Shown here: positions 34,266 through 40,848 of the stretch, piece by piece
How positions within the stretch are numbered: the first letter of the stretch is position 1
How the letters are laid out: every line of letters starts with the position of its first letter
Source: Candidatus Nitrosopumilus sp.
Lineage (GTDB): Archaea > Thermoproteota > Nitrososphaeria > Nitrososphaerales > Nitrosopumilaceae
Length of the DNA: 56,217 nt
Reading direction: 5' to 3'
NCBI GenBank assembly: GCA_021268355.1
Contig: JAJETY010000005.1
Coordinates: 1-56,217, forward strand
Program-made: the position numbers and the translations under genes
Notes under the pieces: model-generated
The model's database searches: none
What the model was told of the DNA's origin: nothing
What the model saw: the letters and a program-made list of their open reading frames with translations, nothing else

Positions 34266-34358
34266 GGGCTTGTGGCGCAGAGTCAATTTGACGCGAAACA
34301 TGGATAGCGTGGTAGCCTCCTAAGTTACAGGTCGAGGGATCGAAGCCCTCCAAGCCCG
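34266..34358 (+). tRNA. tRNA-Arg(CCT) with an enlarged D loop (probable intron)
   Basis: The 93-nt gene folds with acceptor GGGCTTG/CAAGCCC, discriminator G, D stem GCGC/GCGT (34275-34278 with 34307-34310), anticodon stem GTAGC/GTTAC, loop CTCCTAA with anticodon CCT, and T stem GAGGG/CCCTC. The D loop (34279-34306) has 28 nt instead of about 10, so about 18 nt extra are present, including GTCA-ATT-TGAC that can form a hairpin. A noncanonical archaeal tRNA intron is likely, although I could not fit a standard bulge-helix-bulge. The T loop begins A-T-C rather than T-T-C. Confidence 0.85.
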
Positions 34359-34407
34359 TTTTATCTCTTGTATGGAAATTTAAATAGAAAAACAAATGAT
34401 TTGAAAT

Positions 34408-34932
34408 ATGAAAGTTGTAGTTATTTCTGGGAGTCCAAGAAAAAATGCAAATACGCAGATTCTCATGAAATATGTTTATGATTACACTAAATCAAAAAAC
34501 CAAGATACAAAATTTATCAATCTATCAGAAGGTCAAATTGATTGTTACAGAGGACCTGAGGAGGAATACAATGATGCAACAAAGAATGCTGCACAGGATA
34601 TTATGGATGCAGATGTTTGGCTAATAGGCTCACCAATTTACAATTCATTTTTTAGTTCTGCTCTCAAAAATCTCTTTGAGTACGTAAATTACAAAGAAAC
34701 AGAGGGTAAGGTTGCAGGAATGGCAATTCTTGCTGCAGGAAATATTGGATTTACAGACGTACAGACCTTAATTACTCAACTATTATCATATTTCAGAGTG
34801 ATAACGAATCCAAAGGCAGTATTTCTAACTACAGAATCAATTATTGACAATGATATTTCAGATGATGGAAAAAACAGATTAAGAGAAATGGTTGATGAGA
34901 CTTTGAAGTTGGCAAAAAAATTAAGAGATTGA
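34408..34932 (+). CDS. NAD(P)H-dependent FMN reductase/flavodoxin-fold protein
   Basis: The 174-residue protein has the FMN-binding signature ISGSPRKNANTQIL (residues about 5-18) and WLIGSPIYNSFFSSALKNLFEYV, typical of the NADPH-dependent FMN reductase (SsuE/YieF) family. It is a single flavodoxin-like domain with no membrane part. It follows bluB, with only the tRNA-Arg between. An FMNH2-supplying role for BluB is an attractive inference. General quinone or metal reduction is also possible. Confidence 0.88.
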   Translation: MKVVVISGSPRKNANTQILMKYVYDYTKSKNQDTKFINLSEGQIDCYRGPEEEYNDATKNAAQDIMDADVWLIGSPIYNSFFSSALKNLFEYVNYKETEGKVAGMAILAAGNIGFTDVQTLITQLLSYFRVITNPKAVFLTTESIIDNDISDDGKNRLREMVDETLKLAKKLRD

Positions 34933-35139
34933 ATTAGAATTTTTCGGAATTAAGAAAAATCTTCAATATAGCAAAGTCTGATTTGAGAAAAAATTTATTT
35001 TTATTTCAAGTATCAGAAATAATGATTTTCGAGACTTAAAATTTATTTTAGAATTAAACTATTACAAAGTTTATCGAATTTTTAGTTGATGTAAGAACTC
35101 TAAAAAGTCAAATACTAACAAAATATAGAAAATATACAA

Positions 35140-35259
35140 TTGAATCAGAAAAAAGATCCTACTGAGTTATGTTCATGTAAATGTCATTTTGGTGGAGCAG
35201 AAAGCTGTCCAGGTTGTAAAAGCAATCACGGAATTGTGTGTGCACATTGTAAGGATTAA
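35140..35259 (+). CDS. 39-residue cysteine-rich protein
   Basis: A short frame from TTG 35140 encodes 39 residues with seven Cys and two His: CSCKCH, CPGC, CAHC. The spacing suggests two structural zinc sites. An in-frame stop eight codons upstream leaves TTG as the only near-standard start. The 207 bp between the FMN reductase and this gene are AT-rich and contain no other convincing frame. The family is unrecognised. Confidence 0.6.
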   Translation: MNQKKDPTELCSCKCHFGGAESCPGCKSNHGIVCAHCKD

Positions 35260-35267
35260 GTTTTGAA

Positions 35268-35738
35268 TTATTTCTTTTTAGATGCTAACATTTTCAAATT
35301 AGCTAATTCAGTTTTCAGGGATTCAATTTGTACAAGAGTTTGAAGATTGGAAATTTCTTGATTTAATCTTTCAATTTCACTATCTTTGAGTTTTACAGAT
35401 TCTTTTAAATCATTTAATTCAGAAGATAATTCTGCTTGAACCTCTTTAATGTCGGTTACACTCATTTGTGTTGTTTCAGTAGTTGATTCAAAAGTTTGAA
35501 TTGTTTGTCTGCTTCCCATCTTTGGTTGTGGAGAGTGATGAGCGTTTTTGTGTGCATAATCAGCACTTTTTTGGGATAACCAACAAGTAATCACCATGAA
35601 CCAAGTAATTGGTACTGCCATAATGAATACAAAATTCAAAAGTGGTGCAAAGTCTACAAAGTATGGCCATAGTCCAGTGAGGACGGCTGCAAAAACACCT
35701 GTAGTGATAGTTGCCAAATGGTTTCCCAAGTATCCCAT
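35268..35738 (-). CDS. Membrane protein with two helices and a C-terminal coiled coil
   Basis: The 156-residue protein has two N-terminal helices (LATITTGVFAAVLTGLWPYFV and APLLNFVFIMAVPITWFMVITCWL), then a cytoplasmic region with about 60 residues of coiled coil (EVQAELSSELNDLKESVKLKDSEIERLNQEI region). No enzyme motif is present. A minus-strand ATTATAAA (35760-35767) about 25 nt upstream of ATG 35738 fits a leaderless promoter. Confidence 0.78.
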   Translation of the reverse strand: MGYLGNHLATITTGVFAAVLTGLWPYFVDFAPLLNFVFIMAVPITWFMVITCWLSQKSADYAHKNAHHSPQPKMGSRQTIQTFESTTETTQMSVTDIKEVQAELSSELNDLKESVKLKDSEIERLNQEISNLQTLVQIESLKTELANLKMLASKKK

Positions 35739-35822
35739 AATTCATGAGAAAAATTCATTATTTATAATAGTAATGGTGAAATTCAGAGAATAAAAGTAAT
35801 TAAAAAGAAAAAAGAGTCGAAA

Positions 35823-36053
35823 TTACTCGTCTTCTTCAGAAACAGTTGTTGCTTTAGGCATATCAGATTGTAGAATTTGGATTTTTTGTAGTAATTCAGT
35901 TCTTAGATCCCTTGCAACTCTTCTGACAGTAGGTCTTGGAACTCCAAGCTCATCAACAACTTTAGTGTAGATGTCTTGTTTGTCTGTAACCCCTTTGTCA
36001 AGATAAGAATTAATTGCTTCTTTAATGATCGTACTTTGGTTTGTGCGATTCAA
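35823..36053 (-). CDS. Small helix-turn-helix DNA-binding protein
   Basis: The 76-residue protein contains a helix-turn-helix: QDIYTKVVDELGVPRPTVRRVARDL (residues about 26-50), with GVPRPTVRR as the turn and recognition helix. It ends in an acidic tail (VSEEDE). The start is TTG 36053, supported by a TATA box at 36076-36083. Its target is unknown. Similar small HTH proteins with this core are common in Thaumarchaeota. Confidence 0.82.
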   Translation of the reverse strand: MNRTNQSTIIKEAINSYLDKGVTDKQDIYTKVVDELGVPRPTVRRVARDLRTELLQKIQILQSDMPKATTVSEEDE

Positions 36054-36075
36054 CGAATTCTAAATTTTAATTGTT

Positions 36076-36083
36076 CTATATAA
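36076..36083 (-). promoter_or_regulatory. TATA box of the small HTH gene
   Basis: CTATATAA (minus-strand TTATATAG) is centred 26-27 nt upstream of the TTG start at 36053. This supports both that start and a leaderless mRNA. The rest of the 234-bp gap up to cyclophilin (36054-36287) is very AT-rich with no good frame. Confidence 0.6.
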
Positions 36084-36287
36084 CACTATTACTTTTCAAA
36101 TTTGAAAATTATGATTTATGAAAATTTTGATTTTCTCTAACAAAAATTTCTAAGTCTACGAAAATTAAATTTGTCAACGAAAAACGTACTTTGAGATATA
36201 GATTTTTCAAATTTCATATTCAAACTCTAAGAATAATGGTACTGTTTTCACAAAAGACTCTTATGATAATAGTTTAGAGTATTTTTA

Positions 36288-36764
36288 ATGACTACAGCAA
36301 ATATTGAAACAAATTTTGGAAAGATTTCATTTAAACTCTTACCAGATTTAGCTCCTGAAACTGTCAGAAACTTTGAAAAATTAGCTAGAGATGGATTCTA
36401 TGACGGGACTCTTTTCCACAGGGTTATTCCAGGATTTATGATTCAAGGTGGGGATCCAAATACAAAAACTGATAACAAGAATTCATGGGGTATGGGAGGT
36501 CCAGGATATAACGTAAAGGCAGAATTCAGTTCTCGATCTCATTTACGTGGAATTGTTTCAATGGCTAGAGCACAAGACCCAGATAGTGCAGGCTCACAAT
36601 TCTTCATTGTAACTACTGACAGTACATTTCTAGATAGACAATACACGGTTTTTGGTGAAGTGACTGAAGGCATGGATGTAGCAGATAAGATTGTAAATCT
36701 TGATAGAGATGGCAATGATTGTCCTTTGGAAAAGGCTCAAATGATCAATGTTACAGTGAACTAG
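36288..36764 (+). CDS. Cyclophilin-type peptidyl-prolyl isomerase
   Basis: The 158-residue protein is a single cyclophilin domain without signal peptide, so it acts in the cytosol on proline bonds in folding proteins. Active-site motifs are FHRVIPGFMIQGGDP (catalytic Arg in FHRV), GSQFFIVTTD and LDRQYTVFGEV. The following secreted-protein gene starts 3 nt after its stop, so they are probably co-transcribed. It complements the FKBP at 28759. Confidence 0.95.
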   Translation: MTTANIETNFGKISFKLLPDLAPETVRNFEKLARDGFYDGTLFHRVIPGFMIQGGDPNTKTDNKNSWGMGGPGYNVKAEFSSRSHLRGIVSMARAQDPDSAGSQFFIVTTDSTFLDRQYTVFGEVTEGMDVADKIVNLDRDGNDCPLEKAQMINVTVN

Positions 36765-36767
36765 ATA

Positions 36768-37652
36768 ATGAAAAGAATCTTCCTAGGTTTTTTTGTTCTT
36801 ATTTTTCTAATTTTTACACCAGAGGTTTTTGCACAATCATTTGAGGAAATAGAGCAAAAATCAGTAGTAATTATGATTGACATAGATGGCAATGTAAAAG
36901 TAATTCACGAACTTAGAAATTCAAAAGATCCAAAACAATTAACTTTTGTTGAGGGAAATGTTTCTAACGTAAAATTTGTTAAGTTAGGCATTGAAGAATT
37001 GGTTCCAGAAGCTGATGGAGTGAAAAGTATTGTAATTCTTCCTAACCAAGGAGGATTTTATGTTACATATGATCTTAAAGATGGACTATATGAAAAAAAT
37101 AATCTCTGGACATGGAATTTTTTGTATCTTGAATCAACCAGTTTCATTTTACCTGAAGAAGTTGATTTATTATTTGTAAATGAACGACCAGTTTTTCTTA
37201 ATGAACAAAAAGGAATTACATGTCATGGATGTCAAATGCTTTTAGAATATTCTCTTAACGAATCAAAAATTTATGAAAATGTAAAGTGGGAAGAACAAGA
37301 ATTTCTACTAGAGATAAGAAGTCAAAGTGGAATTGAACAATTGATTTTTGATCAGCCTTCAAAAAGTATTACATTTGATACCAAAGGAGAAAATAGATTT
37401 GTTACAACTATAATTCCTTTAGAATTATTGTGGGAACCTTATACAGTTTTTCTCAATGAAGAAGAAATTCCATCTAGGCAACACATCAATAATGGAACAC
37501 ATGTTTGGCTCATTATCAATCCAGATGAATCAGGTCAAGTTAACATAATAGGAACTACAGTAGTGCCAGAATTTCCAATTATTGCACCGTTAGCAATAGG
37601 ATTTTTGATGATTCTGGTATTGCCATTTATGAAAAAATTTAGTCTCCACTAG
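36768..37652 (+). CDS. Secreted surface protein with PEF-CTERM-like anchor
   Basis: The 294-residue protein has a signal peptide (MKRIFLGFFVLIFLIFTPEVFAQS), an extracellular beta-rich body with a CHGC motif (about residues 151-154), and the C-terminal tripartite signal VVPEFP, a hydrophobic helix, and a short basic end (MKKFSLH). This resembles PEF/PEFG-CTERM sorting signals processed by archaeosortases. The last four codons overlap the end of the convergent zinc-ribbon gene. Function is unknown. Confidence 0.83.
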   Translation: MKRIFLGFFVLIFLIFTPEVFAQSFEEIEQKSVVIMIDIDGNVKVIHELRNSKDPKQLTFVEGNVSNVKFVKLGIEELVPEADGVKSIVILPNQGGFYVTYDLKDGLYEKNNLWTWNFLYLESTSFILPEEVDLLFVNERPVFLNEQKGITCHGCQMLLEYSLNESKIYENVKWEEQEFLLEIRSQSGIEQLIFDQPSKSITFDTKGENRFVTTIIPLELLWEPYTVFLNEEEIPSRQHINNGTHVWLIINPDESGQVNIIGTTVVPEFPIIAPLAIGFLMILVLPFMKKFSLH

Positions 37653-37794
37653 ATCCACACGAACAGAACCCATACTCATCAATTCGAACATCACATACAG
37701 GACATTTCTCACCATAATCTACTTCCCAGGGTTCTTTTCCAAATAATCTAAAATGATCATCAATTTCTATTGGGATTTCTCGTTTTTTTTCCAA
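37639..37794 (-). CDS. 51-residue zinc-ribbon protein
   Basis: A minus-strand frame from TTG 37794 encodes 51 residues. The last 20 contain CPVC and CSC separated by nine residues, consistent with a small zinc ribbon. The N-terminal part is charged (EKKREIPIEIDDHFRLFG). It overlaps the 3' end of the surface-protein gene by 14 nt. A TATA-like GTATAG in the shared inverted repeat lies about 26 nt upstream. The family is not recognised. Confidence 0.65.
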   Translation of the reverse strand: MEKKREIPIEIDDHFRLFGKEPWEVDYGEKCPVCDVRIDEYGFCSCGSSGD

Positions 37795-37797
37795 TAA

Positions 37798-37824
37798 TTT
37801 GTATAGGTGTTGTAACTATACAAA
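37798..37824. promoter_or_regulatory. Inverted repeat at a divergent promoter
   Basis: TTTGTATAG and CTATACAAA are perfect 9-bp arms with a 9-nt spacer. Each arm contains a TATA-like core at the right distance from one of the two divergent Cys-rich genes (starts at 37794 minus and 37842 plus). The half-site TTTGTATA also occurs in the palindrome at 23656. Confidence 0.6.
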
Positions 37825-37841
37825 CATTATCTGAGAAAATA

Positions 37842-38030
37842 ATGAAAATTGAATGTGGATGCCATTGTATTAATTGTAAGAGTACAAACTTGGAATCTAA
37901 TAGAATTGGTGAAATAGAAAAAGACGGGTATTTTGATATGCATCATACATGTAATGAATGTAATACACATTTTGATCATTTAGATGGTGAGATCTTTTCA
38001 CATTGTGAAAAATGTAACTTCCCTAGTTAG
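37842..38030 (+). CDS. 62-residue Cys/His-rich small protein
   Basis: ATG 37842 is favoured over an upstream alternative at 37770, which runs back through the promoter and into the divergent gene. The 62-residue product has nine Cys and several His: CGCHCINC near the start, CNEC, and CEKC near the end, so one or two zinc sites are likely. It may bind nucleic acid, metal or protein. The family is unknown. Its stop overlaps the stop region of the convergent gene at 38023. Confidence 0.7.
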   Translation: MKIECGCHCINCKSTNLESNRIGEIEKDGYFDMHHTCNECNTHFDHLDGEIFSHCEKCNFPS

Positions 38031-38502
38031 TTACTAGAGCCTCTTCTACAAAGTAATGAGTCCTATTTTCACTAGAGTTTTTCAAAATTTCTTTGTTTGA
38101 AGCCATTTTTGCCAACGCCTTTGATACATCTAGGGGACTAGTAGACCACCCATATTCACGTAATTGTTCAACAGTTTCTGTAACTGTTCTAGGAGAATCA
38201 AAAAATCTACTCGTTTCCAAAATACGTAATTTTGATTTTACTTCATTTGGACCAATGTATGTAGGTTCATTAAATTCTGGTTCAAAAATTTCTGCATTGT
38301 CAAGTGATTCTAATCCAGATGGGATAGGACTTTCAATGGATGTTTGTACAGATTCAGGTTCATAAACAACTGTGGCATGACTCTCAGGTAAATGATTAGA
38401 CAAACTTTCAATAATTTCTCCTAATGTTTGATTATCAACATAGAAATCTCTAGAATCAACCTCAATCTCATTCTCGCCTAACTTGAGTTTTATTCTAGCC
38501 AT
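38023..38502 (-). CDS. Hypothetical protein with C-terminal winged-helix-like region
   Basis: The 159-residue soluble protein has an N-terminal small beta unit (IKLKLGENEIEVDSRDFYV), an acidic Pro/Ser-rich linker (residues about 48-85), and a C-terminal helical region (SPRTVTETVEQLREYGWSTSPLDVSKALAKMASNKEIL) that looks like a winged helix. It has no cysteines. This plan is common in archaeal proteins of unknown function. It is divergent from the secreted gene at 38634. Confidence 0.75.
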   Translation of the reverse strand: MARIKLKLGENEIEVDSRDFYVDNQTLGEIIESLSNHLPESHATVVYEPESVQTSIESPIPSGLESLDNAEIFEPEFNEPTYIGPNEVKSKLRILETSRFFDSPRTVTETVEQLREYGWSTSPLDVSKALAKMASNKEILKNSSENRTHYFVEEALVTN

Positions 38503-38612
38503 TAAGTAAATACCATAGAATTTTGATTTATTTTGTTAGCTCTAATGAGCTTTAAGAGTAGATCAAAACTTTTACACAATTTATTGGGATTTTTTCCCTT
38601 TTATCTTAAAAT

Positions 38613-38631
38613 GTAATTTTCATAAAATTAC
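38613..38631. repeat. Palindrome directly upstream of the 38634 gene
   Basis: GTAATTTT and AAAATTAC form perfect 8-bp arms around CAT, ending 2 nt before the ATG at 38634. It is a candidate operator or 5' hairpin. Confidence 0.45.
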
Positions 38632-38633
38632 TC

Positions 38634-39083
38634 ATGAATTCATCAAAAAAAGGTGGATTGGTAATTATTCTCATTTTGAGCATGAGTATTTTTGGCTATT
38701 CACAATATGCTTCTGCATCACAAATAGGAGTAAGTATTACGGATAGCAAATTATTGAATGAAAATGAAAGGGGATCAGAATACAACATAGAGTTAAAGTT
38801 TGAAAATCCATCATTACTTATGCTCACGTCAGGAGAAACTGAATTCTTTGTTATTGCTGATGAAGGTTTGGTGGGTAAAGGTCAGTTAGAGGCATTCACT
38901 CTTCACCCTCTAGATAGTAGTTTTGTTAACGCAATTTATCATGAGAATTTAGAGAATGAAAAATCAAAATCAGTAAAAATTACAGGGGTAACAAAGTATG
39001 ATCTAATTATAGCATCAATTGAAATTCCATTTGTATATTATCCAACAGAAGAGCAAGCAAGAGAATTTATACATCAAGATTAA
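38634..39083 (+). CDS. Secreted LEA/WHy-like protein
   Basis: The 149-residue protein has a signal peptide or anchor (GGLVIILILSMSIFGYSQYASAS) followed by one beta-rich domain (YNIELKFENPSLLMLTSGETEFFVIAD). It is the third member in this window of the anchored LEA/WHy-like type (see 4645 and 32873) but is more divergent. The ATG is immediately preceded by a palindrome. Function is unknown. The PfkB-family kinase follows 11 nt downstream. Confidence 0.72.
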   Translation: MNSSKKGGLVIILILSMSIFGYSQYASASQIGVSITDSKLLNENERGSEYNIELKFENPSLLMLTSGETEFFVIADEGLVGKGQLEAFTLHPLDSSFVNAIYHENLENEKSKSVKITGVTKYDLIIASIEIPFVYYPTEEQAREFIHQD

Positions 39084-39094
39084 TTTCTCCACAA

Positions 39095-39988
39095 ATGCTT
39101 ACAGTTTTTGGATCAACTGCACTTGATACAATTAGAACACCTAAAAAAACTCTCAAGAATGTATTAGGAGGAGCTGCAACTTTTGCAGCAATTTCTGCAA
39201 GTAATTTTGTAGATACAGGACTAATTGCTGTAGTGGGAAAAGATTTTCCAAAACAACACCATAAAACACTCTCGAAATATCTTGATTTAGAAGGGCTATC
39301 AATAAAAAATGGAAAAACTTTTCGTTATGATGGAAAGTATGACGATACATTAAGTACAAGATCTACATTAAAAACAGAACTTAATGTTCTGGAAGATTTC
39401 AAACCTGTAGTCCCTGAATCATACAGAAAGTCTCAATTTGTTTATTTGGCAAACAATGACCCAGAGCAAAATACCGGATTAATTAAAGAATTTGATAAAG
39501 TAAAATTTTCTATGTGTGACACAATTGATTTTTGGATTTCTACAAAAAGAGATGCGGTAATTAAGATGATCAAATCAGTTGACGCAGTTGTAATCAACGA
39601 TGAAGAGGCTAAACTCTTGACAAAAGAATTCAACTTGATAAAATGTGCAAAAAAGATGATGCAATGGGGAGCGAAGTATGTTATTATTAAAAAAGGAGAA
39701 CATGGATCTTTAATGTTCTATGATGACGTCATTTTTCCAACAGCAGGGTTCTCATTAGAGGATGTTGTAGACCCTACTGGTGCAGGAGATTCTTTTGCAG
39801 GTGCCATGATTGGTTACCTTGCAAGTAAGAAATCAACTAGTCTCTCAGAAATCAAAAAAGCAGTAGTTTATGGTAATGTTCTAGGTTCATTTGCAGTTGA
39901 AAAATATGGATTAGACGGTTTACTAAAAATCAAAAATGGAGATATCACTAAAAGAATCAAGATGTATGAAAAAATGATTAGATTCTAA
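39095..39988 (+). CDS. PfkB-family carbohydrate/nucleoside kinase
   Basis: The 297-residue protein begins TVFGSTALDTIRTP and carries the ribokinase-family motif near the start (LGGAATFAAISASNF) and the C-terminal PfkB signature with the catalytic Asp in DPTGAGDSFAGAMIG (residues about 228-242). The substrate may be a sugar, nucleoside or sugar phosphate. The sequence does not decide. It is probably co-transcribed with the 38634 gene. Confidence 0.9.
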   Translation: MLTVFGSTALDTIRTPKKTLKNVLGGAATFAAISASNFVDTGLIAVVGKDFPKQHHKTLSKYLDLEGLSIKNGKTFRYDGKYDDTLSTRSTLKTELNVLEDFKPVVPESYRKSQFVYLANNDPEQNTGLIKEFDKVKFSMCDTIDFWISTKRDAVIKMIKSVDAVVINDEEAKLLTKEFNLIKCAKKMMQWGAKYVIIKKGEHGSLMFYDDVIFPTAGFSLEDVVDPTGAGDSFAGAMIGYLASKKSTSLSEIKKAVVYGNVLGSFAVEKYGLDGLLKIKNGDITKRIKMYEKMIRF

Positions 39989-40021
39989 AAAGACTTAAGT
40001 TCAATAATTTCTGAAATTATT

Positions 40022-40375
40022 TTGTCATTGCCACAGAAAGTAAATGAAGATAGATTAGATACTATTTTTCAACTTCAAAAAGGATTGTCTGAAATGATGA
40101 AGTTAGACAGATATCCAAAAGATTCTGAAGGTAGAATTTCTGCATTATCCACTGCCATCATGCATGAAGCAGTTGAATTACAAAGAACCACCAATTGGAA
40201 ATGGTGGAAAACCCCAACAAAATTCAATGAAGTTGAAGCTAGGGAAGAATTAATTGATATTTGGCATTTTGTAGTTCAAGCATCACTGGAATTGCATCTT
40301 ACTCCAGATGATATTGTAGCGGAATATAAAAAGAAAAATCAGATAAATAGAGAAAGACAGAAAAATGGATATTAA
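40022..40375 (+). CDS. Dimeric dUTPase/MazG-like all-alpha NTP pyrophosphohydrolase
   Basis: The 117-residue all-helical protein has the Mg-binding E-x-x-E pattern HEAVELQRTTNWKWWK (residues about 49-64) and the paired E-x-x-D in REELIDIWHF (residues about 79-88). These motifs define the dimeric dUTPase/MazG superfamily that cleaves (d)NTPs to monophosphates. House-cleaning of dUTP is likely. The start is TTG 40022 or TTG 40028. Its TAA shares TTAA with the stop of the convergent MtrA-like gene. Confidence 0.85.
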   Translation: MSLPQKVNEDRLDTIFQLQKGLSEMMKLDRYPKDSEGRISALSTAIMHEAVELQRTTNWKWWKTPTKFNEVEAREELIDIWHFVVQASLELHLTPDDIVAEYKKKNQINRERQKNGY

Positions 40376-40848
40376 GAAATTTTAATTTTATTTTGAAGTA
40401 CTTGAACATCAGTTTCATTAATCAAATCAATTAGGGTAATGTTTTTCTGAAAATAATTTATCATTTCTTTTGAAACTGAGAGATAAGGATTAGGACTTTG
40501 AGAATTTATTATTCTAAAATTTTCATCAATTCCATTTTTATGTAATTGTAATAATGAATGACCAGATTTATGTCCCCATACATCTTTTCCACAAAGAATG
40601 ATTTTTTTTATTTTGTTATTTTGATTAACATATTCAACAATACTATCAATTCCTTTATTTTCTGAAAATAATCTACCAATAATTGCTACTCTAGATAACA
40701 TACCTGAATCTTTCAAATTATCAAGCAATGAAATACTAGATAGCGTACATATTGCAATTTCAGAGTTGGGATTTCCAACGTAAAATTCTTGTTTTATGGG
40801 TAAAACTACCTTACAAATTTCTCCGATAATGTTTCCAAGACTATTCAT
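40372..40848 (-). CDS. Stand-alone MtrA-like corrinoid-binding protein
   Basis: The 158-residue protein matches the soluble domain of MtrA, the corrinoid subunit of the methanogen methyl-H4MPT:coenzyme M methyltransferase. Matching segments are YVGNPNSEIAICTLSS, the block ILCGKDVWGHKSGHSLLQLHKNGID and ENxGIDS. His93 sits where MtrA His84 coordinates cobalt in GH-x-x-G. The C-terminal membrane helix of MtrA is missing, so it is cytosolic. It overlaps the DegT-type aminotransferase gene by 8 nt. A role in corrinoid binding or methyl transfer outside methanogenesis is inferred. Confidence 0.85.
   Translation of the reverse strand: MNSLGNIIGEICKVVLPIKQEFYVGNPNSEIAICTLSSISLLDNLKDSGMLSRVAIIGRLFSENKGIDSIVEYVNQNNKIKKIILCGKDVWGHKSGHSLLQLHKNGIDENFRIINSQSPNPYLSVSKEMINYFQKNITLIDLINETDVQVLQNKIKIS

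Noticed and set aside
36054-36287. Small minus-strand frame (about 26 codons) in the gap before cyclophilin
   Set aside because: It is AT-driven, with low-complexity Phe/Lys/Asn composition and no ribosome-binding site or motif.
37770-37841. N-terminal extension of the 62-residue Cys-rich protein
   Set aside because: It would run through the divergent promoter repeat and into the neighbouring zinc-ribbon gene. The TATA box predicts transcription from near 37842.
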